64,000 bases of DNA from Vibrio sp. VB16 (GTDB taxonomy: Bacteria; Pseudomonadota; Gammaproteobacteria; Enterobacterales; Vibrionaceae). The position numbers were made by a program, and so were the translations under genes. The notes beneath the pieces are model-generated. The model had not been told where the DNA came from. It saw only the letters and a program-made list of their open reading frames with translations, and did no database searches. This document shows positions 17,571 to 27,042 of the stretch, piece after piece. The stretch covers positions 868,001 to 932,000 of the forward strand of contig NZ_CP087590.1 of assembly GCF_015594925.2 (NCBI RefSeq). Direction: 5' to 3'. Each line of letters opens with the position of its first letter. Position 1 is the stretch's first letter.

Positions 17571-17600
17571 TCGTCATTCCCGTTTGCACGGGAATGACGA
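17571..17600. repeat. Palindromic intergenic element (REP-like), simple form
   Basis: Perfect 12-bp arms, TCGTCATTCCCG and CGGGAATGACGA, around a 6-base TTTGCA loop. It shares its core with 11443-11468. It lies between the convergent ybgI and gltA genes and may also serve as a transcript-end hairpin, though no T-run follows. Confidence 0.8.
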
Positions 17601-17688
17601 TGTTTAGTTTAACGATCGTGATAGCGCTCTATGCTTATAGAACATAACGCTTCTAACGAATAGAGTCCCAATAGACTGTATTAATTAA

Positions 17689-18978
17689 CTATTCTCTTTC
17701 ATGTAAAGGTTCAAAGTCACGCATCTTCTTACCTGTATAAAGCTGACGTGGACGACCGATACGATTGTCTGGATCGCCATGCATCTCATTCCAGTGTGCA
17801 ATCCAACCGATAGTACGAGCCATCGCAAAGATAACCGTGAACATTGAGACAGGAATACCAATAGCCTTAAGAATGATACCTGAATAGAAATCAACGTTAG
17901 GGTAAAGCTTCTTCTCGACGAAGTATGGGTCAGACAGCGCGATACGCTCTAGTTCCATAGCAACATCTAACAATGGATCTTCAATACTTAGCTCTTTAAG
18001 CACTTCGTGGCACGCTTCACGCATTACAGTTGCACGTGGATCGTAGTTCTTATAAACACGGTGACCAAAGCCCATTAGGCGGAACGGGTCATCTTTGTCT
18101 TTTGCACGATCAACATACTCAGGAATGTTATCAACACTTCCAATTTCTTCTAGCATACGTAAACAGGCTTCGTTAGCTCCACCATGTGCAGGGCCCCAAA
18201 GAGATGCAATACCTGCGGCAATACATGCAAATGGGTTCGCACCAGAAGAACCGGCTAAACGAACGGTAGATGTCGACGCATTTTGTTCATGGTCAGCATG
18301 AAGAGTAAGTATTTTATCCATCGCACGAGCGACAACAGGATTAACTTCATAGTCTTCACATGGGTTGGCAAACATCATGTGTAGAAAGTTTTCTGCATAG
18401 CTTAAATCGTTACGAGGATAGATAAACGGTTGACCGATAGAATACTTGTAACACATTGAAGCAAGAGTCGGCATTTTAGAGAGCAGACGGAATGCAGCAA
18501 TTTCACGGTGACTATCGTTGTTGATATCGAGCGAATCGTGGTAGAACGCCGCTAGGGCACCTACAACACCTACCATGATGGCCATTGGGTGGGCATCACG
18601 ACGGAAGCCATGGAAGAAGCTCGCAATTTGCTCGTGAACCATGGTGTGGCGAGTAACTATTTTCTTAAATTCATCGTACTGTTTGCGGTTTGGTGCTTCT
18701 CCATAAAGTAGGATATAACAAACCTCTAAATAATCCGCATTGTTGGCCAATTGGTCGATTGGAAAGCCTCGGTGTAGTAATACACCTTTGCCACCATCGA
18801 TGAATGTGATTTGGGATTCGCAAGATGATGTCGCAAGAAAACCAGGGTCAAATGTGAAATATCCATTTGAACCTAATTTACGAACATCGATTACTTCTGG
18901 ACCTAAAGTGCCATCCATAATCGGCAGTTCAATGGGAGCTTTACCTTCTATGTGAAGAGTAGCTTTCTTACCTGCCAT
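17689..18978 (-). CDS. gltA: Citrate synthase (type II)
   Basis: Condenses acetyl-CoA and oxaloacetate to citrate. Catalytic H265 (WGPAHGGANEA), H306 (MGFGHRVYK) and D363 (PNVDFYSG) are present. The N-terminal beta-domain (about 1-65) and Cys207 (ANPCEDYE) are features of the hexameric, NADH-sensitive Gram-negative enzyme. 429 residues, close to the 427 of E. coli. It diverges from sdhC across a 411-bp control region, as in E. coli. Confidence 0.98.
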   Translation of the reverse strand: MAGKKATLHIEGKAPIELPIMDGTLGPEVIDVRKLGSNGYFTFDPGFLATSSCESQITFIDGGKGVLLHRGFPIDQLANNADYLEVCYILLYGEAPNRKQYDEFKKIVTRHTMVHEQIASFFHGFRRDAHPMAIMVGVVGALAAFYHDSLDINNDSHREIAAFRLLSKMPTLASMCYKYSIGQPFIYPRNDLSYAENFLHMMFANPCEDYEVNPVVARAMDKILTLHADHEQNASTSTVRLAGSSGANPFACIAAGIASLWGPAHGGANEACLRMLEEIGSVDNIPEYVDRAKDKDDPFRLMGFGHRVYKNYDPRATVMREACHEVLKELSIEDPLLDVAMELERIALSDPYFVEKKLYPNVDFYSGIILKAIGIPVSMFTVIFAMARTIGWIAHWNEMHGDPDNRIGRPRQLYTGKKMRDFEPLHERE

Positions 18979-19252
18979 TACATTCTCCTTTGTTATAATT
19001 TAATCCGTCCGGGATTTCTTCTGAGACATTTTTTACTCAGGATCGTAAGTAAAGTCAATTTTTCTAAGTTTTTGTGTGCACTTGTTAAGATTTTCCACAT
19101 TTAAAAAATTAAAAACATGTCCCATGTAGCACTTTTTGTTACGATAATTGTATTAATTTGTTGCCAAACGTATAGTGACGAGGAAGTTTGTGGTTGAGAC
19201 CTTATAAATTCAAGCCTAGAAAGAAATAAACGCTTTAAAATCTAGGTGCTTG

Positions 19253-19270
19253 GTTAACATTTTATTAACA
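19253..19270. promoter_or_regulatory. ArcA-like direct repeat, distal
   Basis: GTTAACA (19253-19259) and ATTAACA (19264-19270), starts 11 bp apart. ArcA boxes are direct repeats of GTTAA-like elements at 10-11 bp, so this is a good candidate for anaerobic repression of sdh. Confidence 0.55.
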
Positions 19271-19298
19271 TTCTTGGCCCTGTTTTAGGCGGAAAATC

Positions 19299-19315
19299 GT
19301 TAAATAGATGTTAAT
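19299..19315. promoter_or_regulatory. ArcA-like direct repeat, proximal
   Basis: GTTAAAT (19299-19305) and GTTAAT (19310-19315), again 11 bp apart, ending ten bases before the TTGACA -35 of sdhC. The position would let phosphorylated ArcA block RNA polymerase. Confidence 0.6.
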
Positions 19316-19324
19316 TTTGTGGGG

Positions 19325-19354
19325 TTGACACTTAAAGATCTCTCGATCTACCAA
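19325..19354 (+). promoter_or_regulatory. Candidate sdhC promoter
   Basis: Consensus -35 TTGACA (19325-19330). With an 18-bp spacer the -10 would be TACCAA, a poor match, so only the -35 is convincing. Confidence 0.4.
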
Positions 19355-19389
19355 AATTCCTAATAACAATAAACGCTTAATGGAGCTGA

Positions 19390-19782
19390 GTGAGCAAGCC
19401 CGTGAATAAACGAAAGTCCAGACCTGTCAATCTCGATTTACAGACCATACACTTTCCAATTACTGCAATAGTATCCATTCTTCACCGTGTTTCTGGTGTG
19501 ATTACTTTTGTGGCAGTTGGTATCCTGCTTTGGCTGTTATCAATATCTTTGTCCTCCCCTCAAGGCTTCATGCAAGCCGCTGACTTAATAGATAATTTTT
19601 TAGTTAAGTTTATTCTGTGGGGAATATTAACCGCACTTGCCTACCATATTGTTGGTGGAATTCGTCACCTAATAATGGACCTAGGCCATTATGAAGAATT
19701 CGAATCTGGCGTTATGACCGCCAAGGTAACCTTTGCTGCAACAGCAGTATTGTCACTACTTGGAGGAATCCTTGTATGGTAA
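19390..19782 (+). CDS. sdhC: Succinate dehydrogenase cytochrome b556 subunit
   Basis: Membrane anchor of complex II carrying heme b and part of the ubiquinone site. Three hydrophobic helices (about 27-52, 68-92, 108-129); SILHRVSGV near residue 29 and the heme ligand H86 in YHIVGGIRH are the family signature. Starts at GTG 19390 (MSKPVNKRKSRP) with GGAG four bases upstream. 130 residues. Its last bases overlap the sdhD start, so the two anchors are translationally coupled. Confidence 0.95.
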   Translation: MSKPVNKRKSRPVNLDLQTIHFPITAIVSILHRVSGVITFVAVGILLWLLSISLSSPQGFMQAADLIDNFLVKFILWGILTALAYHIVGGIRHLIMDLGHYEEFESGVMTAKVTFAATAVLSLLGGILVW

Positions 19783-20123
19783 ATTCTGTATCTTCAGTAG
19801 GTCGTAATGGTATCCATGACTTCCTACTAATTCGTGCTACGGCAATAATCCTTACACTGTATACCATATACATTGTAGGGTTTTGTGCTTTCAGTGGCGA
19901 CATAACTTATCACTCATGGACCGCTTTCTTTGGTGGTATTTTCACTAAAGCGTTTACCATGCTTGCTCTGACATCTATCCTCGTTCATGCATGGATTGGC
20001 CTATGGCAAGTTCTAACTGATTATATCAAGCCAACGCTAATTCGTGGCCTATTACAATTCGTAATTGTGGCGATTCTATTGGTGTATTTTTTCTCTGGCC
20101 TATTTATTCTGTGGGGTGCGTAA
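19776..20123 (+). CDS. sdhD: Succinate dehydrogenase hydrophobic membrane anchor
   Basis: Second anchor of complex II. Three helices; H71 provides the other heme ligand and D82/Y83 (QVLTDYIK) the quinone-site residues. 115 residues, the same as E. coli. It overlaps sdhC by seven bases and its stop codon abuts the GTG of sdhA without a gap, so sdhC-sdhD-sdhA form a continuous translational chain. Confidence 0.96.
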   Translation: MVNSVSSVGRNGIHDFLLIRATAIILTLYTIYIVGFCAFSGDITYHSWTAFFGGIFTKAFTMLALTSILVHAWIGLWQVLTDYIKPTLIRGLLQFVIVAILLVYFFSGLFILWGA

Positions 20124-21890
20124 GTGACTATTCCAGTTCGTGAATTTGATGCCGTTGTCATCGGTGCTGGTGGCGCGGGTATGCGCGCAGCATTACAAAT
20201 TTCTGAGCAAGGCCTAAGTTGCGCCTTGCTTTCCAAAGTATTTCCAACCCGTTCTCACACCGTATCTGCTCAAGGTGGTATTACCGTTGCGTTAGGTAAT
20301 TCCCATAAAGATAATTGGCAGTGGCATATGTACGACACGGTAAAAGGTTCTGATTATATCGGTGATCAGAATGCTATTGAGTACATGTGCAAAAACGGTC
20401 CTGAGTCTGTAATTGAACTTGAAAAAATGGGTTTACCATTTTCTCGGTTTGAAGATGGTTCAATCTATCAGCGCCCATTTGGTGGACAGTCTATAGAGTT
20501 TGGTGGTGAGCAAGCGGCTCGTACCGCCGCCGCGGCAGACCGTACTGGTCACGCGCTTCTTCATACGCTTTACCAACAAAATATCAAACATAAAACCACC
20601 ATTTTCTCTGAGTGGTATGCATTAGATCTTGTTAAGAATCAAGATGGGGCCATCATGGGTTGCACAGCAATCTGTATGGAAACCGGCGAGATAAATTATT
20701 TCAAATCTAAAGCGACTATTTTAGCAACAGGTGGTGCAGGTCGTATTTATGCCTCTACAACTAACGCACATATCAACACTGGTGACGGTGTCGGCATGGC
20801 GCTACGCGCAGGCGTTCCAATGCAAGATATCGAAATGTGGCAATTCCACCCAACAGGTATTGCTGGAGCCGGTGTCTTGGTTACGGAAGGTTGTCGTGGT
20901 GAAGGTGGCTATCTTCTCAATAAAGATGGCGAGCGCTTTATGGAGCGTTATGCACCAAATGCGAAAGATCTGGCTGGCCGAGACGTGGTCGCTCGTTCAA
21001 TTATGATTGAGATCCGTGAAGGCCGTGGTTGTGATGGTCCTTGGGGTCCACATATTAAATTGAAACTAGATCATTTAGGTAAAGATGTACTGGAATCACG
21101 TTTACCTGGTATCTGTGAGCTATCTCGTACCTTTGCCCACGTTGACCCAGTGAAAGAGCCAATCCCTATTATTCCAACCTGTCACTATATGATGGGTGGC
21201 GTGCCGACACAGGTTTCAGGTCAAGCGATTAAACAAGACGCAAATGGTGCCGATGTTGAGGTACAAGGCTTGTTTGCTTGTGGTGAAATAGCTTCTGTGT
21301 CTGTACACGGTGCAAACCGTCTAGGTGGTAACTCTCTACTTGATTTGGTTGTATTTGGTCGAGCAACTGGCCTACATCTTGGTGAAACGTTGGCTGCTCA
21401 ATCCGAAGCTCGCCCAGCAACTGAGTCTGATATCGAGGCTTCTTTGGCGCGCACAATGCGTTGGGAAAATAGTAACCGTGGTGAAGACCCTGTTCAAATT
21501 CGTAAAGACCTTCAAGCTTGCATGCAAAATAACTTCTCAGTATTCCGAGAAGGCGATGCAATGGCGACGGGCTTAGAGGAATTGAAAGTTATCCGTGAAC
21601 GTCTCAATGACGCACATCTAACGGACAAATCTTCGGAATTCAATACACAACGTATTGAATGTTTAGAGTTAGACAACTTGATGGAAACTGCATTTTCTAC
21701 TGCTGTAGCGGCAAATTACCGTACAGAAAGCCGTGGAGCACATGCTCGATTTGATTTCCCTGACCGTGATGATGAGCAGTGGCTATGCCACTCTATCTAT
21801 AATCCAGAAACGGAAGAGATGTCAAAGCGTGATGTGAACATGGAACCTGTGCATCGAGAAGCCTTTCCACCTAAAGTACGTACTTACTAA
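20124..21890 (+). CDS. sdhA: Succinate dehydrogenase flavoprotein subunit
   Basis: Oxidises succinate to fumarate on the cytoplasmic face. FAD-binding GAGGAGMRAAL at 14-24, covalent FAD histidine H45 in PTRSHTVSAQGG, substrate residues in FHPTGIAGAG and HGANRLGGNSLLD. 588 residues as in E. coli. It starts with GTG directly after the sdhD stop. Intact and in the usual operon position. Confidence 0.98.
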   Translation: MTIPVREFDAVVIGAGGAGMRAALQISEQGLSCALLSKVFPTRSHTVSAQGGITVALGNSHKDNWQWHMYDTVKGSDYIGDQNAIEYMCKNGPESVIELEKMGLPFSRFEDGSIYQRPFGGQSIEFGGEQAARTAAAADRTGHALLHTLYQQNIKHKTTIFSEWYALDLVKNQDGAIMGCTAICMETGEINYFKSKATILATGGAGRIYASTTNAHINTGDGVGMALRAGVPMQDIEMWQFHPTGIAGAGVLVTEGCRGEGGYLLNKDGERFMERYAPNAKDLAGRDVVARSIMIEIREGRGCDGPWGPHIKLKLDHLGKDVLESRLPGICELSRTFAHVDPVKEPIPIIPTCHYMMGGVPTQVSGQAIKQDANGADVEVQGLFACGEIASVSVHGANRLGGNSLLDLVVFGRATGLHLGETLAAQSEARPATESDIEASLARTMRWENSNRGEDPVQIRKDLQACMQNNFSVFREGDAMATGLEELKVIRERLNDAHLTDKSSEFNTQRIECLELDNLMETAFSTAVAANYRTESRGAHARFDFPDRDDEQWLCHSIYNPETEEMSKRDVNMEPVHREAFPPKVRTY

Positions 21891-21905
21891 AGGGAGCATA
21901 ACAAG

Positions 21906-22619
21906 ATGAAACTGAATTTCTCTCTTTACCGATACAATCCAGATGTAGACAGTAAGCCTCATATGCAGGACTACATACTCGAAGTGGATGAAGGTACAGA
22001 CATGATGGTGTTAGATGCGCTGATTCTGTTAAAAGAACAAGATGCCTCTATCTCTTTCCGCCGTTCATGCCGTGAAGGTGTGTGTGGTTCTGATGGTCTG
22101 AATATGAATAGTAAAAACGGCCTAGCGTGTATTACTCCATTGTCTGCACTTATGGATCAGAGCCCTATCGTCATTCGACCACTACCAGGATTACCTGTCG
22201 TTCGCGATTTAATCGTAGACATGACGCAATTTTATGATAATTATGCCAAGGTGAAGCCTTATCTGATTTCAGATGGTAATTTGCCACCTTCTAGAGAAAA
22301 TCTACAGATGCCGCAAGAACGAGCGCATTTAGATGGTCTCTATGAATGCATCATGTGTGCATGCTGTACGACTGCATGCCCATCGTTCTGGTGGAATCCG
22401 GATAAGTTTATCGGACCGGCTGGTCTACTGGCTGCCTATCGTTGGTTAATTGATAGCCGAGATACGGCAACCGATGAACGATTGTCTGAACTTGATGACG
22501 CATTTAGCGTTTTTCGTTGCCATGGCATCATGAATTGTGTAAGTGTTTGTCCTAAAGGACTTAATCCGACAAAAGCGATTGGTCATATCAAGACCATGTT
22601 AGTTAGCCGCTCGGTGTAA
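21906..22619 (+). CDS. sdhB: Succinate dehydrogenase iron-sulfur subunit
   Basis: Carries electrons from FAD to quinone. [2Fe-2S] ligands C55, C60, D63 and C75 (CREGVCGSDG; the Asp in place of a Cys is normal for the enterobacterial-type protein). The [4Fe-4S] and [3Fe-4S] cysteines are in CIMCACCTTACP (148-159) and C205/C211/C215. 237 residues. 15 bp after sdhA, with GGGAG before the ATG. Confidence 0.97.
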   Translation: MKLNFSLYRYNPDVDSKPHMQDYILEVDEGTDMMVLDALILLKEQDASISFRRSCREGVCGSDGLNMNSKNGLACITPLSALMDQSPIVIRPLPGLPVVRDLIVDMTQFYDNYAKVKPYLISDGNLPPSRENLQMPQERAHLDGLYECIMCACCTTACPSFWWNPDKFIGPAGLLAAYRWLIDSRDTATDERLSELDDAFSVFRCHGIMNCVSVCPKGLNPTKAIGHIKTMLVSRSV

Positions 22620-22737
22620 AGTATAAAAATTGCCATCACTGTGAATATAGACTTTTTATAGGTAGCAGTGACTGGCGGTAAATGGAAAGCCCGAATGGAT
22701 CGGGAAGAAAAGTGAAAACTACTGGTTAAGGGAAAAT

Positions 22738-25557
22738 ATGCACAACGGCGTGATGAAGGCATGGCTCGAGTCTTCACACTTGGCTGGCGCCAATGCAACT
22801 TACGTAGAAGAACTCTACGAACTGTATCTAAGTGACCCCGATCTGGTAAGTGAGGAGTGGAAACGTGTATTTGAAGACTTGCCTGCGCAATCTTCTGAGG
22901 TTGTAGAACAGCCTCATTCACGGGTCCGTGATTACTTCCGGAGACTCGCTCAAGAAACAAAGCATTACAATGTCCAAGTTAGTGATCCTGATGTCGATGC
23001 TAAACAAGTAAAAGTATTGCAACTTATCAATGCCTTCCGATTTCGAGGGCATCAAGCAGCAAGCCTAGATCCACTAGGCATATGGGAACGAGACCCCGGT
23101 CCGGACCTAGAACCTGCATTCCACAACCTTACTCAAGATGATTTTGAAGAGACATTTAACGTTGGTTCTTTTGCAGTAGCACAAGATTCAATGCAGTTGG
23201 GTGATCTATATTCTGCCCTTAAGAAAACGTATTGTGGCTCAATCGGTGCAGAATATATGCACATGATTAATACAGAACAGAAACGCTGGGTTCAGCAACG
23301 TTTAGAGTCTGTATTAGGACAGCCATCATTTACCGCTGAAGAAAAAGAAACCTTCCTAAATGAACTCACGGCCGCAGAAGGTTTAGAGCGTTATCTGGGC
23401 GCTAAATTCCCAGGTGCGAAACGTTTCTCACTAGAAGGTGGTGACGCGCTAATACCGATGACGAAAGAGTTAATTCGTCACGCCGGTAAGTCAGGAATGC
23501 GTGAAGTGGTTATTGGCATGGCTCACCGTGGCCGCCTTAATATGTTAGTCAACGTGTTGGGTAAAAAACCGCAAGACTTATTTGATGAGTTTGCTGGCAA
23601 AAAAAGTGATGACAGTACTTGGGGAACGGGTGATGTTAAGTATCACCAAGGTTTCTCTGCTGATTTTGCAACGCCGGGTGGCGATGTTCACTTAGCACTG
23701 GCATTTAATCCATCTCATCTTGAGATCGTAAACCCAGTGGTTATTGGTTCGGTACGTGCGAGGCAAGATCGTTTAGCGGACAAAGATGGCAGCATGGTAT
23801 TACCGATCACCATTCATGGTGATTCTGCTATTGCTGGTCAAGGCGTAGTGCAAGAGACTTTTAATATGTCACGTGCTCGCGGGTTCCAAGTTGGTGGTAC
23901 GGTACGAATTGTTGTGAATAACCAAGTTGGTTTTACGACGTCAAACCCGAAAGATACCCGTTCAACGATGTACTGTACTGATATTGCAAAGATGGTGCAG
24001 GCACCAATCTTCCATGTTAATGCCGATGATCCAGAGGCCGTGGCCTTTATCACTCGAATAGCATTGGATTATCGCAATACCTTTAAGCGTGATGTTGTTA
24101 TCGACCTGGTTTGTTATCGCCGTCACGGCCATAACGAAGCCGATGAACCGAGTGCAACTCAACCTTTGATGTATCAAAAAATCAAAAAACACCCAACGCC
24201 ACGTAAGCTTTATGCGGATGTGTTGATTGAGCGTGGTGAGCTTGATATTGGTAAAGCGACAGAAATGGTAAATGATTTTCGTGATGCACTAGATCATGGT
24301 GAAGTGGTTGTTAAAGAGTGGCGTCCGATGGAAATGCACTCCGTAGACTGGAACCCTTATCTAGGTCATGACTGGAATATAGAATGGGACAGTCGTTATG
24401 AAATGACTCGCCTTAAAGCGCTTGGTGAAAAGCTGTGCGATTATCCAGAAAGTCATAAGCTACAAAGTCGTGTAAATAAAATTTACAACGATCGTCGTGC
24501 CATGATCAGCGGCGAAAAGGCGCTCGATTGGGGTATGGCAGAAATATTGGCGTACGGCACGCTGGTAGATGATGGCAAACGTATTCGTATTTCTGGTCAA
24601 GACTCCGGGCGTGGTACTTTTTTCCACCGTCACTCAGTACTTCATAACCAAGAAGATGCGAGCACTTATATTCCATTGCAGAATGTTCATACTAAACAAG
24701 GCCCTTTCCAAGTGTTTGACTCGGTTCTTTCAGAAGAAGCCGTGCTTGCATTTGAATACGGTTATGCCACAGCAGAACCAAGTGGATTAACGTTATGGGA
24801 AGCGCAGTTTGGTGATTTTGCGAATGGTGCCCAAGTGGTTATTGACCAATTTATTTCGTCTGGTGAGCAAAAATGGGGTCGACTATGCGGTCTAACCATG
24901 TTGCTACCTCATGGATATGAAGGTCAAGGACCTGAGCACTCATCTGCTCGTTTAGAACGCTATCTTCAGTTGTGTGCTGAGCAAAATATTCAAGTTGTTG
25001 TTCCGTCGACACCAGCACAGGTGTATCACATGATTCGTCGTCAAGTGATTCGCCCTATGCGACGTCCTCTTGTGGTCATGTCGCCGAAGTCGCTTCTTCG
25101 TCATCCAATGTGTACCTCTTCACTTGAAGAGTTGGCTGAAGGTACTTTCCAGCCAGCAATAGGCGAAGTAGATGAATTCGACCCTATGAAAGTGAAACGC
25201 GTTGTATTCTGCTCTGGTAAGGTTTATTACGACTTGCTTGATCAACGACGTAAGAACGAACAAGAAGATGTCGCCATTATCCGTATTGAGCAGCTATATC
25301 CGTTCCCTCTATTTGAGGTGCGAGATCTAATTGAGCAGTATGAGAATGCGCAAGATTTCGTTTGGTGCCAAGAAGAGCCACAGAACCAAGGCGCTTGGTA
25401 TTGTAGTCAACATAACTTCCGCAATGCGGTCCGTGGTAGTGATGTGAAATATTCAGGACGACCTGCTTCTGCATCACCAGCGGTTGGCTACATGTCGGTA
25501 CATATGAAACAACAGAAAGCGTTGGTAGATGACGCTTTGAATCTAGATTTTGGTTAA
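22738..25557 (+). CDS. sucA: 2-oxoglutarate dehydrogenase E1 component
   Basis: Thiamine-diphosphate decarboxylase of the 2-oxoglutarate dehydrogenase complex. N-terminal E2-binding segment (MHNGVMKAWLESSHLAGANATYVEELYELY), ThDP/substrate motifs MAHRGRLNMLVN, GDSAIAGQGVVQE and CYRRHGHNEADEPS, and the C-terminal transketolase-like half with LLPHGYEGQGPEHSSARLERYL. 939 residues, close to the 933 of E. coli. The 118-bp gap after sdhB holds a GCCATCACTG / CAGTGACTGGC hairpin without a T-run, so read-through from sdh is likely. Confidence 0.98.
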   Translation: MHNGVMKAWLESSHLAGANATYVEELYELYLSDPDLVSEEWKRVFEDLPAQSSEVVEQPHSRVRDYFRRLAQETKHYNVQVSDPDVDAKQVKVLQLINAFRFRGHQAASLDPLGIWERDPGPDLEPAFHNLTQDDFEETFNVGSFAVAQDSMQLGDLYSALKKTYCGSIGAEYMHMINTEQKRWVQQRLESVLGQPSFTAEEKETFLNELTAAEGLERYLGAKFPGAKRFSLEGGDALIPMTKELIRHAGKSGMREVVIGMAHRGRLNMLVNVLGKKPQDLFDEFAGKKSDDSTWGTGDVKYHQGFSADFATPGGDVHLALAFNPSHLEIVNPVVIGSVRARQDRLADKDGSMVLPITIHGDSAIAGQGVVQETFNMSRARGFQVGGTVRIVVNNQVGFTTSNPKDTRSTMYCTDIAKMVQAPIFHVNADDPEAVAFITRIALDYRNTFKRDVVIDLVCYRRHGHNEADEPSATQPLMYQKIKKHPTPRKLYADVLIERGELDIGKATEMVNDFRDALDHGEVVVKEWRPMEMHSVDWNPYLGHDWNIEWDSRYEMTRLKALGEKLCDYPESHKLQSRVNKIYNDRRAMISGEKALDWGMAEILAYGTLVDDGKRIRISGQDSGRGTFFHRHSVLHNQEDASTYIPLQNVHTKQGPFQVFDSVLSEEAVLAFEYGYATAEPSGLTLWEAQFGDFANGAQVVIDQFISSGEQKWGRLCGLTMLLPHGYEGQGPEHSSARLERYLQLCAEQNIQVVVPSTPAQVYHMIRRQVIRPMRRPLVVMSPKSLLRHPMCTSSLEELAEGTFQPAIGEVDEFDPMKVKRVVFCSGKVYYDLLDQRRKNEQEDVAIIRIEQLYPFPLFEVRDLIEQYENAQDFVWCQEEPQNQGAWYCSQHNFRNAVRGSDVKYSGRPASASPAVGYMSVHMKQQKALVDDALNLDFG

Positions 25558-25585
25558 GAACTAGAAGTTAAAGGAAGAATAAACT

Positions 25586-26794
25586 ATGACAATTGAAATT
25601 CTGGTTCCAGATTTGCCTGAATCCGTTGCAGACGCAACGGTTGCTACATGGCACAAAAAACCTGGTGACGCAGTAGCTCGTGATGAAGTAATTGTTGATA
25701 TTGAAACGGACAAAGTAGTTTTGGAAGTACCCGCTCCAGAAGCTGGTGTGTTAGAAGCTATCATTGAAGAAGAAGGTGCAACAGTACTGTCTAAACAGCT
25801 TATTGCCAGAATCAAACCGGGTGCAGTTGCTGGTGAACCAACGGTTGATTCAACAACGTTAACTGAAGCATCGCCAGATCAACGCCATAAAGCGTCTCTT
25901 ACCGAAGAGTCTAACGATGCGTTGAGTCCTGCGATTCGCCGTCTATTGGCTGAACACAGCATAGAAGCGAGCAAGGTTACTGGTACTGGTGTTGGCGGTC
26001 GAATCACGCGTGAAGATGTAGATAGCTATCTAGCGAACGCTAAGGTGGCACCTAAAGCCGTTGCTGAGCCAGTTGTTGAAGTGCCTGCTGCAGCTCGCAG
26101 TCAGAAACGCGTTCCAATGACACGCCTTCGCAAAACTGTTGCCAAACGTTTGTTAGAAGCGAAGAACAGCACAGCAATGTTGACGACGTTTAATGAAGTC
26201 AACATGAAGCCAATTATGGAACTTCGCAAACAGTATCAAGAACAGTTTGAGAAGCGCCATGGTACACGATTAGGTTTCATGTCCTTCTATGTTAAAGCCG
26301 TAACTGAAGCGTTAAAACGTTATCCGGAAGTCAATGCATCTATCGATGGTGAAGAGATTGTTTATCACAACTATTTCGATATCAGTATGGCGGTATCTAC
26401 TCCTCGAGGCTTAGTCACACCGGTACTTAAAGATTGCGACATGCTAGGCATGGCCGATATTGAAAAAGGCATCAAAGAGCTTGCGATTAAAGGTCGTGAT
26501 GGAAAACTGAAAGTTGAAGAACTTATCGGCGGCAATTTCACCATCACGAATGGTGGTGTATTTGGATCACTGATGTCTACCCCTATTATCAACCCGCCGC
26601 AAGCGGCGATTTTGGGTATGCATAAAATTCAAGATCGTCCGATGGCAGTTAATGGGAAAGTAGAAATACTTCCTATGATGTACCTTGCGTTATCTTATGA
26701 TCACCGCCTAATTGATGGCAAAGAATCGGTTGGATTCTTAGTGACAATAAAAGAACTACTTGAAGACCCAGCTCGCTTATTACTTGATGTATAA
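25586..26794 (+). CDS. sucB: Dihydrolipoyllysine-residue succinyltransferase (E2)
   Basis: E2 core of the 2-oxoglutarate dehydrogenase complex. Lipoyl domain with lipoyl-lysine K43 in DIETDKVVLEV, an E3-binding domain at about 112-150 (SPAIRRLLAEHSIEASKV), and the catalytic domain ending in SYDHRLIDGKE with H373 and D377. 402 residues against 405 in E. coli, one lipoyl domain as usual. It lies 28 bp after sucA. Confidence 0.98.
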   Translation: MTIEILVPDLPESVADATVATWHKKPGDAVARDEVIVDIETDKVVLEVPAPEAGVLEAIIEEEGATVLSKQLIARIKPGAVAGEPTVDSTTLTEASPDQRHKASLTEESNDALSPAIRRLLAEHSIEASKVTGTGVGGRITREDVDSYLANAKVAPKAVAEPVVEVPAAARSQKRVPMTRLRKTVAKRLLEAKNSTAMLTTFNEVNMKPIMELRKQYQEQFEKRHGTRLGFMSFYVKAVTEALKRYPEVNASIDGEEIVYHNYFDISMAVSTPRGLVTPVLKDCDMLGMADIEKGIKELAIKGRDGKLKVEELIGGNFTITNGGVFGSLMSTPIINPPQAAILGMHKIQDRPMAVNGKVEILPMMYLALSYDHRLIDGKESVGFLVTIKELLEDPARLLLDV

Positions 26795-26810
26795 GCGTTA
26801 AAAGAAAATG

Positions 26811-26842
26811 GAGTCAGGCACGCTCAACGTCTGGCTCTTTTT
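26811..26842 (+). terminator. Terminator-like hairpin between sucB and sucC
   Basis: GAGTCAG / CTGGCTC stem (one G-U) with a 13-base loop and a following T-run. It sits in the 248-bp gap before sucC and suggests that sucCD is at least partly a separate unit. Confidence 0.65.
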
Positions 26843-27009
26843 ATCAACTAGAATTACCTTGAGATTAAAACCACTCTTTGTCTGAGTCGGCTTTTATTTC
26901 AATCGGAAAGAGCCCAGTAGTCACTAGTTGAGAAGTACCTTACCTACGTGAAGGCAGCCTCAATATCGTTTTATCAATGAATAATATTGGGTACCTTATG
27001 GAAATAATA

Positions 27010-27023
27010 ATCCCTTAAGGGAT
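27010..27023. promoter_or_regulatory. Perfect 14-bp palindrome before sucC
   Basis: ATCCCTTAAGGGAT, centred about 26 bp before the sucC ATG. The same CCCTTAAGGG core is the nagE terminator stem, but here no T-run follows, so it may be an operator or an mRNA hairpin near the ribosome site. Function unknown. Confidence 0.35.
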
Positions 27024-27042
27024 AGAAAAATGGAATAGCACA

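Larger units (their letters stand above)
18979..19389. other. gltA-sdhC divergent control region
   Basis: 411 bp with no ORF. The right half holds two ArcA-like direct-repeat pairs and a TTGACA -35 for sdhC (separate entries). The left half, 18979-19150, is AT-rich and must contain the gltA promoter. I could not pick a convincing -35/-10 pair or a full CRP site there. Confidence 0.6.

Noticed and set aside
11406..17600. CRISPR-like repeats
   Set aside because: Only two copies of the palindromic core, 6 kb apart and without regular spacers.
22620..22737. Terminator between sdhB and sucA
   Set aside because: The hairpin there has no T-run, and sdh-suc read-through is the usual arrangement.
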